Below, in pieces: positions 26,861-37,212 of a stretch of 64,000 nucleotides of DNA. This DNA is from Lentisphaerae bacterium GWF2_49_21. GTDB lineage: Bacteria; Verrucomicrobiota; Lentisphaeria; Victivallales; GWF2-50-93. The notes under the pieces are model-generated. The model searched no databases, was not told the origin of the DNA, and was given only the letters and a program-made list of their open reading frames with translations. Where the stretch lies: assembly GCA_001804805.1 (NCBI GenBank), contig MHBH01000067.1, positions 35,829-99,828 of the forward strand. The letters run 5' to 3'. The position numbers and the translations under genes were made by a program. Numbering within the stretch: the stretch's first letter is position 1; every line of letters begins with the position of its first letter.

Positions 26861-29800
26861 ATGAGAATTCAGAAGATGTTCTTGTTAATATTCGCCATGA
26901 TGGCAGCCAGTTGTATCTCATATTCAGACGAGGCCAAACTCTTCGATCCGGCTGAAAAGAAACTGAGCTGGGGATTCGGGAACGGACCCGAGTTCAAGGG
27001 CGCCGCCGGAAAGGTGTCAGTGGAAGAAGGGGTTTCGAAGGATGGAAAACCGGCGCTCAGGCTCGATGCGGATTTCACTGCCGGCGGAGGATATGTACAG
27101 ACCAGCAGGAAGATACCGGTCGAACTCGATGTGAAAAATCTCTCCTTCATGCTCAAGCTGCCCGGAAACGAGATCCTGAAGATAAGGCTGATCGACAGCG
27201 CCGACACCTGCCATCAGATCGAGTTCAAGATAAAGAAGTCCGACGACTGGCAGCTTGTGAACTTTCCAATCGATGGATTCTTCTCAAAGATGGGAACCCC
27301 GGACGCACTCGATATAATTGCAAAATATCAGGCTTGGCCCAAGGAAAAGGACAAGAGCGTAAAATGGAAGGCCCCTCTCAAGGACGTGATCTTCCTGCTT
27401 ACAAAATCCGCGTTGCCCAATGACAAACCAGCCGGCTCGCTCTGGCTTTCAGATGTGAAGGCCGAAGGTGTGAAAGCGGAGCTTGTCGAGAAGGGTTCAT
27501 TCATGGAGGATTTCGAGAATGCTGCGAACTTCGCAAAGAAATGGGAGGTGAAGGGGACCGGCGCTGGGACATTGTCGAAAAACAATCCCTACAAGGGCAC
27601 GTCATGCCTTCACTTCGAGCGGACAGTCGACAAGGGAAATGAGGAATGCTCGGTCACAAGCTCGTTGTTCGAGGCGAAAGAGGGAGAATGTGAAATATCC
27701 GGAGCGGTGAAATCTGAACTGAATTCGCCGGACAACTCCTACCAGGGCACAATATTTGTCGAGTTCATGAACGACAGCGGCAAGGTGCTGGAGAAAAAGG
27801 AAACGCTGATACAGACAGGGAACAGTCCGTGGAAGACTTTCAAGAAGACGCTTCAGGCTCCTGCCGACACCGGCAAGGCGAGAATGAATATCTCACTGAG
27901 GAAGACCTGGGGCTCGATGGACATCGACGAGCTGGCTTTCACCAGCAGCGGAAAATCCGTGCCGAAGACCATCGAGAGCGTTAGGATCTCCAGCGATTCC
28001 CCTGGAAATCTTTTCCTGCCGGAATCCAAGGTTCTCTTCCATGTTGTGGTCGAAGCGGTCAAAGTTCTAAGTGAAAAGGAGGAGACCGCCATCTGCACCG
28101 TGCGGGATTACTGGGGTTCCGAGCTTGGCGCACCTGCGAGCCTCAAGTTCAGCAAGGAAAGCATGAAGGACAAGAAGTTCGTATACAAGGCGGACCTGGA
28201 TCTGAGTTCCTTGAATCCGGAGATCGGGAAATATTATGAACTGCATGTGAAGATCCCTCTCGAAACTGGCGTTGAATACAAGGAGTTTTCCGGGTTTACA
28301 CGCCTCCCTGAGGCTGTGACAAAAAAATATAAACCGGAAGAAATTCCCTTCCTCAGCAGGAACTGGGACAACCGCGTGAAGGAATATTACACACTTTCCG
28401 ACAGGATAGGGGTAAGAATCATAGGCCTCTGGTCCAGCATCAGCGCCGTGCCACCATACAAGCCGGTCGCGAACAACGCCGATCTCTGCCAGCAGCTCGG
28501 AGCAAAATGGGTTGTTATGTCCAGGGCGAGCGCAGTTGAAAGGGGCAATAAGGAATATACCGACAAATCCCTTCGCGAAGGGATGAAGGAGTTCCTGGAG
28601 AACTTCGCTGGCAAAGGGATCGGATATGTATGCCTTGGCAACGAGCCGCATGGCGATATTGAGCAAGTCAAACTGAACGTCGCGGCCTACAAGGCGGTCT
28701 ACGAGACCATAAAGGCATTCAACAAGGACATTCCGGCGATTTCAACAGCTGTCGAGCCAAATGAAAACTATTTCAAGGAAGGATACCAGAACTATCTCGA
28801 CATCTATGATTTCCACGTCTACGGCTCATACGAGACCATCCGCAAGACGATCCGCGAGTACAAGGAGCTGATGAAGAAATATAATGCCGTGAAACCTATC
28901 TATTCCACGGAGATAGGTTTGAACAGCCAGGGCATGCCCCGTCTAGCGGTAGCTTCAGATCTTGTGAAGAAGGTCACTTCGTTCTTCGCCGCGGGCGGCG
29001 AGAAGATCTCATGGTTCGGAATCAACTATCCGGATCCGAAAGGCGGCGCACGCGGCACCTTCGGCGATGCGCACAACGTCTTCGACTGCAAGTACAGCCT
29101 CTACAATCCCAAGCTGGACGCCATCGCCTACTACAACATGGTCAACTCGATCTGCGTGAAGAAATTCGCGGAGGAGAAAAAATACGGCGATGACATCTTT
29201 GCTTTCCTCTTCAAGGACTCTGACAACAACTGCCTGCAGGTGCTCTGGAAGGACAAGGGCCGCGCCGACATCATGCTGCCGCTTGCCGGTGTCGCTTCAG
29301 CAAAGGTCGTATACATCGACGGTTCAAGCTCCGAACTTGTCCCTGTCGACGGAGGAATAACTATCACTGCCAGTCCGGAAACCGTCCTGCTCCTATACAA
29401 GCAGGACAAGCCTGCACTTGCGGAAAAACTCGGTGCTCCGGTGCTGTCATTGGCTTCGCCGCCCTCCCCGATCGTGAAAGGCGGAGCCAGTACGTTGCCG
29501 CTAAAGCTTGACAAGATCAGCGCAGATTCCGTGAAGGTCGAAGTGCCGTCGTCGTGGACTGCGAAATTCGCAGACGCGTCCGCATCTACGCTAAACTGCA
29601 TGCTGAGTGCACCACGCGAGACCGAGGCCCGCGAAGGCAGGATCGTCATCAGCAGCGGAAAATCAGCGGAGATAGTCGTTCCGGTAAAAATAAGCAGCCG
29701 TGTCACCGCAACCGTCTCGCCGAAACCTCCCAGGGAGAAGGGACAGGGCATTGTATCGCTGAGCCTGAAGAACAATGGTCCTGCGAAGGAGGAGGTGTCA

Positions 29801-30694
29801 TGGAAGATGGAGGTCAAGAGCGAATATCCCATGCTCGCCGGCAGCTACAAGCTCGGGGAAGGTTCTCCTTCGAAGGCGACATTGTCATCCCCTGCGGAAG
29901 GCGAGGAATCACTTTCCGGCGGCGCTGAAAAGACCATGGATATCGTGCTTGACAAGATCGAACCTTTCACGCTCTACAGGATAATGACGACCTTGAAGGA
30001 TTCCGAGGGGAACATCGTCGAGCAGGAACGTCTCGTCTCAGGATTCATTCCGGTCCGCAAGACCGACAAGGCTCCCGCTGTCGACGGAAAGATGGACGAG
30101 GCCGTCTGGGGCAAGGCGGAATCAACAAAGGTGATCGACAAGAACAATTATGCCCTGTTCAAGAGAAGCGACAAGTCACATGAATGGGACAATCCCGAGG
30201 ATCTTTCCGCGGACGTCCGCTTCCTCTGGGACGACAAGTGCCTGTATGTCGGCATGAAGGTCACCGACGATGTGATGAGCTTTGTCAACGAGGATGCAGC
30301 GATATGGAATCAGGACGGCCTGCAGCTGATGATCGATCCGTACCGTGATTCCGACAGCAAGCCCGGCAAATACGAGTATGGCGCGGCCATCGGCAAGAAA
30401 GGTCCCCAGATGTGGTGCTATTCGGTGGCCGACCAGGACATCAAGCTCGGAGAGATGAAGGATGTGAAATTTGCGATTGTCGCAGATGAGAAGAACAAGA
30501 ATGTCCTGAACTATGAAATTGCCATTCCCTGGACGCATCTCGCGCCGTTCAAGCCCGGTCCCGGCAAGGATCTCGGATTATCGGTGATGATAAACGAGGA
30601 TGACGGTTCCGGCAGGAAGTCGGTCATGGGCTTCTTCGGCGGCGTCCATCTCAAGCAGGTGGACATGGTAGGGGACCTGATTCTGACAGAATGA
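26861..30694 (+). CDS. Large multidomain glycoside hydrolase with binding domains
   Basis: 1277-aa exported protein with signal MRIQKMFLLIFAMMAASC, possibly a lipoprotein at C18. Domain order: CBM-like domain (about 25-205, similar to 8133), second jelly-roll domain (about 215-370, NPYKGTSCLHFER), a linker, then a TIM barrel at about 480-790 with likely acid/base E595 (LGNEPHG) and nucleophile E684 (YSTEIG). Beta-rich domains follow, and a C-terminal CBM9-like domain (about 1055-1277; PAVDGKMDEAVWGKAE, DDKCLYVGMKVTDD). ATG 26861 has AGGAG 6 nt upstream; an upstream TTG in frame is rejected. The GH family is not resolved; GH39-like is possible. It is followed by an FAD oxidoreductase. Confidence 0.82.
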   Translation: MRIQKMFLLIFAMMAASCISYSDEAKLFDPAEKKLSWGFGNGPEFKGAAGKVSVEEGVSKDGKPALRLDADFTAGGGYVQTSRKIPVELDVKNLSFMLKLPGNEILKIRLIDSADTCHQIEFKIKKSDDWQLVNFPIDGFFSKMGTPDALDIIAKYQAWPKEKDKSVKWKAPLKDVIFLLTKSALPNDKPAGSLWLSDVKAEGVKAELVEKGSFMEDFENAANFAKKWEVKGTGAGTLSKNNPYKGTSCLHFERTVDKGNEECSVTSSLFEAKEGECEISGAVKSELNSPDNSYQGTIFVEFMNDSGKVLEKKETLIQTGNSPWKTFKKTLQAPADTGKARMNISLRKTWGSMDIDELAFTSSGKSVPKTIESVRISSDSPGNLFLPESKVLFHVVVEAVKVLSEKEETAICTVRDYWGSELGAPASLKFSKESMKDKKFVYKADLDLSSLNPEIGKYYELHVKIPLETGVEYKEFSGFTRLPEAVTKKYKPEEIPFLSRNWDNRVKEYYTLSDRIGVRIIGLWSSISAVPPYKPVANNADLCQQLGAKWVVMSRASAVERGNKEYTDKSLREGMKEFLENFAGKGIGYVCLGNEPHGDIEQVKLNVAAYKAVYETIKAFNKDIPAISTAVEPNENYFKEGYQNYLDIYDFHVYGSYETIRKTIREYKELMKKYNAVKPIYSTEIGLNSQGMPRLAVASDLVKKVTSFFAAGGEKISWFGINYPDPKGGARGTFGDAHNVFDCKYSLYNPKLDAIAYYNMVNSICVKKFAEEKKYGDDIFAFLFKDSDNNCLQVLWKDKGRADIMLPLAGVASAKVVYIDGSSSELVPVDGGITITASPETVLLLYKQDKPALAEKLGAPVLSLASPPSPIVKGGASTLPLKLDKISADSVKVEVPSSWTAKFADASASTLNCMLSAPRETEAREGRIVISSGKSAEIVVPVKISSRVTATVSPKPPREKGQGIVSLSLKNNGPAKEEVSWKMEVKSEYPMLAGSYKLGEGSPSKATLSSPAEGEESLSGGAEKTMDIVLDKIEPFTLYRIMTTLKDSEGNIVEQERLVSGFIPVRKTDKAPAVDGKMDEAVWGKAESTKVIDKNNYALFKRSDKSHEWDNPEDLSADVRFLWDDKCLYVGMKVTDDVMSFVNEDAAIWNQDGLQLMIDPYRDSDSKPGKYEYGAAIGKKGPQMWCYSVADQDIKLGEMKDVKFAIVADEKNKNVLNYEIAIPWTHLAPFKPGPGKDLGLSVMINEDDGSGRKSVMGFFGGVHLKQVDMVGDLILTE

Positions 30695-30753
30695 TGAGTA
30701 ACTCGGGCACTTGTCCCGTCGAATGACTGGGATTCCTGCCCGAGAGGAATTAT

Positions 30754-30827
30754 AAAGTAGGTACGTGCTTTAGCATGTACCATCTTAATTCCTAAGAATG
30801 GGACAGGCTAAAGCCCGTCCCTACTTT
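30754..30827. repeat. Paired-hairpin repeat (GTACGTGCTTTAGC family, copy A)
   Basis: Hairpin GGTACGTGCTTTAGCATGTACC followed by GGGACAGGCTAAAGCCCGTCCC, flanked by AAAGTAG and CTACTTT. Reverse-complement relatives: 41491-41558 and 58188-58315, the last with further elements in both loops. Confidence 0.8.
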
Positions 30828-30849
30828 AAGAAAATACTTTTGAAAGGAT

Positions 30850-32196
30850 ATGAATATGAAAACAACGTTGAAAGCAAATATCCCTGTTCATGCAGCCTGG
30901 GACGTAATTGTAGTCGGCGGAGGACCCGCCGGATGCACGGCCGCCGCGGCCGCTGCGCGTGAAGGGGCGAAGACCTTGCTGATCGAGGCGACCGGATGCC
31001 TTGGCGGAATGGGCACGAACGGACTTGTCCCATGCTGGTGCCCGTTCTCCGACAAAGATAAAATAATCTACCGCGGCCTGGCGGAGAAAGTTTTCAACGC
31101 GACGAAGGCCGGAATGCTCCATGTCGACAAGAAGGCCATGGACTGGGTTCCAATCGATGCCGAACTCCTGAAACGCGTCTACGATGATCTTGTCACTGAA
31201 GCCGGTGCAAAGATCCTTTTCCACACGATGCTATCGGGAGTGAACGTTGAAAAAGGCAAGGTTACTGAGATCATTGTGTCTAACAAGGAAGGATTGAGCG
31301 CCTACAGGGCAAAAGTTTTCATTGACTGTTCCGGTGACGCCGACCTGTCGGCATGGGCAGGAGCCAAATTCCAGAAGGGCGACAAGAAGGGCAAAGGGCT
31401 GATGCCTGCGACTCACTGCTTCATGATAAGCAACGTTAACTATTACGCCTACAAGCACGGCGAGGCCCTATTCTGCGCAAATCCCAAAAGTCCCATCTAC
31501 GACATACTCAAATCCAAGAAGTATCCGCATATCCCCGACTTCCATATCTGCAACTGTCCAACAGGCCCGGGAACTGTAGGTTTCAATGCGGGACATCTCT
31601 TCAATGTCGACAGCACCAATCCCGAAGATCTTTCGAAGGCGATGATTCTCGGACGCAAGATCGCGTCCAACTTCCGTGATGCGCTCGCGGAATATAGTCC
31701 GGCCGCATTCGGAGATTCACATCTCGTGGCGACAGGTTCACTCATGGGAATCCGCGAATCCCGCAGGATCATCGGGGATTATTTCCTGACCTATGATGAT
31801 TTCCTGCAGAGGAAGAGCTTCCCTGACGAGATCGGCAGGAACTGCTATTACATCGATGTCCATAACAAGAGTTCAAAGACCGCGATGACGCACAAGGACT
31901 GGCTGAAGATGGAATCCGATCCAACGAAGAGATACAAGCCCGGCGAATCACATGGCATTCCCTACCGCTGCCTGACACCAAAGGGCTTGAAGAACGTTCT
32001 TGTAGCCGGACGATCAATATCCTGCGACCAGACAGTCCAGGGAAGTGTGCGCGTAATGCCTGTCTGCCTGATGATGGGTGAAGCCGCAGGACTCGCCGCT
32101 GCAATGGCGATGAAGGCGAACAAGCCGGATGTCCATGCAGTCAATACGGACCTCCTGCGGAAACGCCTGAGGAAATACGGCGCATACCTTCCATAA
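30850..32196 (+). CDS. FAD-dependent oxidoreductase (FAD_oxidored family)
   Basis: 448-aa flavoprotein. The N-terminal Rossmann motif VIVVGGGPAGCTAAAAAAREG (about 18-38) and LLIEATGCLGGMGTNG define the FAD-binding family common beside glycan-degradation genes in PVC and Bacteroidetes. FIDCSGDADLSAWAG and a C-terminal VAGRSISCDQTVQGSVRV...GEAAGLAAAMA complete the FAD site. No signal peptide, so cytoplasmic. The substrate is unknown; oxidation of a sugar-derived intermediate is a guess. ATG with GAAAGG upstream; a paired-hairpin repeat separates it from the GH. Confidence 0.85.
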   Translation: MNMKTTLKANIPVHAAWDVIVVGGGPAGCTAAAAAAREGAKTLLIEATGCLGGMGTNGLVPCWCPFSDKDKIIYRGLAEKVFNATKAGMLHVDKKAMDWVPIDAELLKRVYDDLVTEAGAKILFHTMLSGVNVEKGKVTEIIVSNKEGLSAYRAKVFIDCSGDADLSAWAGAKFQKGDKKGKGLMPATHCFMISNVNYYAYKHGEALFCANPKSPIYDILKSKKYPHIPDFHICNCPTGPGTVGFNAGHLFNVDSTNPEDLSKAMILGRKIASNFRDALAEYSPAAFGDSHLVATGSLMGIRESRRIIGDYFLTYDDFLQRKSFPDEIGRNCYYIDVHNKSSKTAMTHKDWLKMESDPTKRYKPGESHGIPYRCLTPKGLKNVLVAGRSISCDQTVQGSVRVMPVCLMMGEAAGLAAAMAMKANKPDVHAVNTDLLRKRLRKYGAYLP

Positions 32197-32228
32197 TTTT
32201 TTTCTTCGCAAAAAATTATAACTATTTA

Positions 32229-32345
32229 GTTGGAGTTCACAGCTTTAGCGTGTCTTGAATTTAGTTTAGTTCGTAGTCAAGCCATTATTGGCTGTGTTTT
32301 TTTATTAAAGGAAGATATGACACTCAATAATGAGTTAACTACCAG
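32229..32345. repeat. Cluster of hairpin repeats after the oxidoreductase
   Basis: A 29-nt block with TTCACAGCTTTAGCGTGTC (32229-32257) recurs at 54515-54543 and, diverged but still paired, at 58123-58150. The block at 32273-32297 is the inverse of 26802-26826. ACTCAATAATGAGT follows. Confidence 0.65.
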
Positions 32346-32396
32346 CAGGAACAAATGCTTGATTACTTTCCGTGAATAGCCTATTTTAGCCGCATT

Positions 32397-33167
32397 ATGA
32401 AATTCAACACAGTCGAAATCATCGCACACCGGGGCGCGTCGCATGATGCGCCGGAGAACACCGTGTCCTCCTTCAAGCTTGGCTGGCAGCAGAACGCCGA
32501 CGCTTGCGAGCTTGACATCAGGCTCAGCTGCGATGGCAGGATTGTCGTCATTCACGATACCGGCACCAAGCGGACGGCCGGAGTCGACAAGAAAGTATCC
32601 GAGCAGACATTTGATGAACTTCGTACACTTGATTCAGGTTCATGGAAAGGATCTCAGTGGAAGGGAGAGAAAATTCCAACTCTTGCGCAAGCTCTGGCAA
32701 CCATCCCGGACGGTAAAAGGTTTTTCATCGAGATAAAATGCGGTGCTGAAGCACTGCCGGAAATGGAAAAGGTAATCAAGGCATCCGGCAAAAAGCCCCA
32801 GCAGCTGCCCTTAATAACATTCTACCCGGATGTCGCAAAACAGTCAAAACAGAAATTCCCGGACCATGATGTGTTGCTGTTATATGACTGGAAGCCTGAC
32901 AAGATTACCGGCAAAACACTCTCTGTGGACGAATTAATTGCCAAGGTCAGGGAAATGAAGCTCGACGGCGTAGATGTCAAAGACGATCCCATCATTGATG
33001 CAGGACTCGTGAAGAAGTTCAAGGACGCGGGGCTGAAGTTCTATGTATGGACAGTTGACGACGCAGAAGCCGCCAAAAAGCTTGTTTCCTGCGGCGTCGA
33101 CGGCATCACTACGAACCGTCCCAGCTGGCTCAGGGAGCAAATATACCGAGTTGCATTCAAAGAGTAA
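32397..33167 (+). CDS. Glycerophosphodiester phosphodiesterase
   Basis: 256-aa GDPD-family enzyme that hydrolyses glycerophosphodiesters to glycerol-3-phosphate and an alcohol. Motifs: IAHRGASHDAPENT (catalytic H with GA..ENT), CELDIRLSCDGRIVVIHD (metal Glu/Asp and second His), FIEIKCG (metal Glu) and VWTVDD near the C-terminus. TIM-barrel length is normal. No signal peptide, so cytoplasmic (UgpQ-like). Weak ribosome-binding site. It runs towards the minus-strand GH gene, convergent. Confidence 0.92.
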   Translation: MKFNTVEIIAHRGASHDAPENTVSSFKLGWQQNADACELDIRLSCDGRIVVIHDTGTKRTAGVDKKVSEQTFDELRTLDSGSWKGSQWKGEKIPTLAQALATIPDGKRFFIEIKCGAEALPEMEKVIKASGKKPQQLPLITFYPDVAKQSKQKFPDHDVLLLYDWKPDKITGKTLSVDELIAKVREMKLDGVDVKDDPIIDAGLVKKFKDAGLKFYVWTVDDAEAAKKLVSCGVDGITTNRPSWLREQIYRVAFKE

Positions 33168-33207
33168 GGCGGTTTCCTGCCACGCCAAATGGCTGTGGTT
33201 AAATCTT

Positions 33208-36200
33208 TCACTTTACCAGCAGCACATCCCTGTATTCATGCGGATTGCCATACGGTTCCTTGCCTTTCGGTGACAGAGTCAGGCCGATCTTTCGGCCCTT
33301 GCCGTCGTTGTCGTTCACCAGCAGGGAGAATCCGATGTCGCCGGATTCTGCGAGTTTCGCAGCCGGAATGCATTTTGTCTTCGGGAAGATCATTTCATAG
33401 ATGGTCTTGCCGTCCTTGCGCTGGATCGAGAGCTGGACATCTACATCGTTCAATCCTTCCGCCTTGTTTGCAGCTCCCTTGAAGTTGCCTTCCGCACCCT
33501 TGTCAATCCATGCCATAGGCTTGCCTCCGATCTCGCATATAGTGTAGCTTACGTCATCCGCTGTGCGCTGGGTTGCCGCGTCGCTTGCATCGTTCAGAGG
33601 ATCGAAATAGACCTGAATGCAGTCTCCTTCCCAGCCGACACGTTCAGATTCCGCCGGCTTATGGATATCATCACTCACCTCCGCCGCCAAGGCGAAATAT
33701 TCAGCATTCCAGCCGCATGCGAGACGTGCAGAAAGATCCTTTTCCCCGTCACGCTTGAGGTTCGGATTGAAATCCTTGGAAAGATTGTTCTCGTCAAGCT
33801 TTATCCAGACGGCATCCTTCCATTCCGACAGGTTGCAGTCGGCCTTGACATCAGTGATCTTTTTTGCGAATATCGGGCGAATGACTAGTTCCTTTCGGAC
33901 AAATTCAGTTCCTGATTCGGCCATGAGCGAAATTGGATATTCACCCAGGTTCTCAACTTTCATGGTGTCAAAATCAAAATTGACGCTGCTGCGTTTTCCC
34001 GGGGCGAGATCCCTGAACTCCGCCTGCATGTTCAAAGTTTTCCAGCCTTCCGGCACGGACATCAATTTAATTGTACCGTTAAGAGGTTTGTTGCGGCAGC
34101 TAGTGATCATTGCCGTAATACGTTTTTCACCTGTGACAGCCATATCGATCTTGAAAGGTTCGCCAAGCCCAATCACATCCGCCTTGCCGAGAGCTGTCTT
34201 AATGGAATCCACGGACGTACCGGTTTTATAGCGGATATAAGTCGGATCAACGGCTACTCTCAACCCCTTTTTCCTTTCCTCGGCCGAATATGTATTCCCC
34301 ATTATGTCGTATGCCTGATATTCGCCTTCAAGCATCATAGACGCTTCCACCTTCTCAAGCGGTGTCCATATCGCGAGAAGAGGTCCTTCCTTCGCAACGG
34401 GAAAGATCATGGCTGTCAAAGACGGTCCCATTTCAATCTCCTCGCCCTTTCCGGCAGTGACAAGGAACCGTGTCGCCGCATTGTATGCTGAAAAGAAATC
34501 ATAAACCAACATGGCATTTTCCGGACCTATGTTGAAAATAGTGCCTCCGGGATTGAAGGCGCAGTATGGAATGCGTTCGGCGGCATTTGTTATATAATGG
34601 ATGATTGAGCGTCCGGCAGTCTGCAGCTCCTGATTGTACGGCAGGTAATAGCCTCTGCGCGTCTCCTCGTATCCGGCCCTGTCGTAGAACAGATTGCATC
34701 CATAGTATTTCTCACTGTTGACAATCGGCTTCTTGAATCCGAATTTCGCCAGTGTCGCCCGAAGTTTCACGGCTTCAGGATAAACATTTGTCCATGCATA
34801 TGGGTGGAAGGAGAAGATATCCATGTATTCCCCTCCTCCGAGCTTCATCCATTCCTCGATCCAGTCCTGCGGCAGATTGTTCAATGCGTTACAGACTACG
34901 ATCATATTCGGATCGATCTTCTTGATGGTCTTGAATGCGAGCTTCTGGAATTCAAAATATTTCTTCGGGTACATAGTAGGCTTGCCCTTGTCTGCTCCGC
35001 TGCCAGCGCGCCATAGGTTCGGTTCGTTGAAGACCTCCCAGTATTTGATCTCCGGCTTGAGGGCCGTCACGTATGCCCCGAGATATTTCCCGAAGTTGTC
35101 AAGATCCTTCTGTTCAGGCATGTTGAGATTTGCACACGCGTTGGATGTTTCCTTGGGAAAAATATCGAAGCATGGCAGGAGATCGACGCCTGCTTCACGG
35201 AAAGGTTTACACTTCGCCAGAAGATCTGCGGTGAAATCATCGGGGATCGGCAATGGCATGTCCGGAGGCACTGATGCAAAGAAACGATTCAGGCGCACTC
35301 CGAGATCAGTATGTATCTTTGCGTGATCCTCGCATAGCCAGACAGGGAAGTTGAAGCTTTCCTGGCAGACTCCGAACAGGCCCAGGTTTCCGGGCGATGT
35401 CTCCTGCAGGACAGGCTTGTCAATGATCGCATATCTGGAAATTCCGATTCCCCCGACTTTGCCATCTGTTTTCGCAGTCAGATCCACATGGAAGGTGCCA
35501 AGCTTGTCGGATGGAAGATCGATTGGAACTATGGTAGTCTCATTAAGCGGAGCTTCAAGGGTCTTCTTCCAAACCTCACGCTTCCAGGCGTCTTTCGCCA
35601 CAACTTCAATTGAAGCTTTTCCTTCCTTCTTCACTCCGGGCACTATCTTGAGCTGCATTTTTGCCTGGTCGCGTCCACGCAAGAAATATGGAAGCCGGTC
35701 GGAGACAAGACCGAGCATGACAGGCGGAGCCTCATATTCCTTGAGATCCCCTTCTACAACCTGCATGCGGTCCACCAGCACTCCTTTTTCGCTGTCGATC
35801 CTGAAATATCCGCGTTTCTGGATATTGTTCTTCTCCCATTTCACAGTCCAGCTGTATCTCTGCCATTTGTCGCCGGGAATGCCTGTGACTTTCTTCCAGA
35901 GCACTCCATTCCATTCAGAGTCGAAGGAGTATGCCATGGCTTCTGTGCTGTTCTGTCCTTCAGGCGCCCTGAGATCTACAGAGAAAGTATATGTCTTGCC
36001 GGTGACAGCCGGAAAGCAGTATGCGCGCAGTATTGCGCCTTGGACAAGAGCACAGGTTCCGCCATCGACACCTTTGCCGTTCAGGAGGAGAGTTCTCCTG
36101 CTGGCACGCACCGGCTGGTATTGCTTGTATTCCTTCGGCCAGGAATAGTCATAGAAATAACCTGTGCCTCCGAGTTCAAAATCAGGATTGTATATCATGT

Positions 36201-37179
36201 TCCTTCCGGGTGCACCCTGCCATCCGGCAGATGTCTCGTCAACTCCTCCTTCGGTCGTCTTCCCATTCGGGTACCATATGACTTTTGCATCTGCAATCTC
36301 AATGGAACCGTTGACATTCGCATCGAGCCGCACAAAGAAGAATTTCTTCTTGCCATCCGAAGGGACAGGGAGTTTCGCAGTTAGTTCCTTCCATGTCTCA
36401 AGCACCTGTCCTCCTCCTTCTACGCGCGGACTCCATCCGTCGCAGACGACATGCATTGTGAGGTCCGCCTTTGATGCGCTCGAACGGACCCAGGCGGTGA
36501 ACACGATTTCGCCTTTGCATGGAAGAGGCATCGAATGCGATGACAAGATCGCCGCTTCCTTGTCCTTGGAAGTCAGACGCAGAATATTCTTCCCTGTGCG
36601 GAACGATGTGTTCTTGACAAGGGAATATTGTTCTGCAGGAAGTTCCTTTTTCCATTGCCAGCCTGTCGGAAGTTCGCCTGCAGTCCCTTTTTCCCAGTCA
36701 CCATTGACCAGCCAGTTTTCTCCGCCCTTTTCAATATCGACCTTAGCGATCTTGATTTTCCTGAGGAGGATTTTCGCTCCGTCGGCGGCATTCTGGAAAT
36801 TTCCAAACCTGGCAATGAACTTTTCCTCCTTGTCAATGATGAAATAAACGAACATTGGAGACCAGCCTGATGATGCCTGATACATTTCGTAGCCTGAGAG
36901 CTTTGTCTTGAAATCCGTCTCCATCACATCGACTGCGAATTTGCCTAGGGGTACAATCCCTTCGGTACGATATTCCGCTTCCAGACGATAATATCCGGCC
37001 GGCATCGCCTTTGTCGCCTCGAGAACTCCCTCCTTTTTGTCCTTTCCGAGCGCAAGCTCATCTCCGCCAATCTCAAATGCACGGCTGACCTTGAGACAGT
37101 CCGCTTCGAAAGGAGCTGCAAAAAGAGAGGATGCGAGAAATCCCGAAATAAAAAATGCGGATAATTTCCAATAGTTCAT
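33208..37179 (-). CDS. Very large secreted glycoside hydrolase with binding domains
   Basis: 1323-aa secreted protein, signal peptide MNYWKLSAFFISGFLASSLFA. Several jelly-roll/CBM-like domains occupy about 25-560 (e.g. NLVNGDWEKG-type starts and MIYNPDFELGGTGYF). A TIM barrel spans about 600-930 with acid/base E719 (EVFNEPN) and probable nucleophile E823 (IVNSEKYYG). Beta domains follow, and the protein ends in a CBM9-like domain (about 1110-1323; DCNLSEWKDAVWIKL). It resembles the 1277-aa enzyme at 26861 in layout. ATG 37179 (AAAGGATG upstream) is preferred to 37197. It is last gene of the GntR-SBP/pseudopilin/GH5/pseudopilin operon. GH family unresolved, clan-A like. Confidence 0.82.
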   Translation of the reverse strand: MNYWKLSAFFISGFLASSLFAAPFEADCLKVSRAFEIGGDELALGKDKKEGVLEATKAMPAGYYRLEAEYRTEGIVPLGKFAVDVMETDFKTKLSGYEMYQASSGWSPMFVYFIIDKEEKFIARFGNFQNAADGAKILLRKIKIAKVDIEKGGENWLVNGDWEKGTAGELPTGWQWKKELPAEQYSLVKNTSFRTGKNILRLTSKDKEAAILSSHSMPLPCKGEIVFTAWVRSSASKADLTMHVVCDGWSPRVEGGGQVLETWKELTAKLPVPSDGKKKFFFVRLDANVNGSIEIADAKVIWYPNGKTTEGGVDETSAGWQGAPGRNMIYNPDFELGGTGYFYDYSWPKEYKQYQPVRASRRTLLLNGKGVDGGTCALVQGAILRAYCFPAVTGKTYTFSVDLRAPEGQNSTEAMAYSFDSEWNGVLWKKVTGIPGDKWQRYSWTVKWEKNNIQKRGYFRIDSEKGVLVDRMQVVEGDLKEYEAPPVMLGLVSDRLPYFLRGRDQAKMQLKIVPGVKKEGKASIEVVAKDAWKREVWKKTLEAPLNETTIVPIDLPSDKLGTFHVDLTAKTDGKVGGIGISRYAIIDKPVLQETSPGNLGLFGVCQESFNFPVWLCEDHAKIHTDLGVRLNRFFASVPPDMPLPIPDDFTADLLAKCKPFREAGVDLLPCFDIFPKETSNACANLNMPEQKDLDNFGKYLGAYVTALKPEIKYWEVFNEPNLWRAGSGADKGKPTMYPKKYFEFQKLAFKTIKKIDPNMIVVCNALNNLPQDWIEEWMKLGGGEYMDIFSFHPYAWTNVYPEAVKLRATLAKFGFKKPIVNSEKYYGCNLFYDRAGYEETRRGYYLPYNQELQTAGRSIIHYITNAAERIPYCAFNPGGTIFNIGPENAMLVYDFFSAYNAATRFLVTAGKGEEIEMGPSLTAMIFPVAKEGPLLAIWTPLEKVEASMMLEGEYQAYDIMGNTYSAEERKKGLRVAVDPTYIRYKTGTSVDSIKTALGKADVIGLGEPFKIDMAVTGEKRITAMITSCRNKPLNGTIKLMSVPEGWKTLNMQAEFRDLAPGKRSSVNFDFDTMKVENLGEYPISLMAESGTEFVRKELVIRPIFAKKITDVKADCNLSEWKDAVWIKLDENNLSKDFNPNLKRDGEKDLSARLACGWNAEYFALAAEVSDDIHKPAESERVGWEGDCIQVYFDPLNDASDAATQRTADDVSYTICEIGGKPMAWIDKGAEGNFKGAANKAEGLNDVDVQLSIQRKDGKTIYEMIFPKTKCIPAAKLAESGDIGFSLLVNDNDGKGRKIGLTLSPKGKEPYGNPHEYRDVLLVK

Positions 37180-37212
37180 TATTTCATCCTTTATCATATG
37201 CTTAGGAATTGA

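Noticed and set aside
26802-32297. 25-bp inverted repeats flanking the 5.4-kb GH/oxidoreductase segment, suggesting a composite transposon
   Set aside because: A stem-changed relative (ACTCAATAATGAGT) lies beside the right copy, so this is a dispersed hairpin family; no target duplication or transposase was seen.
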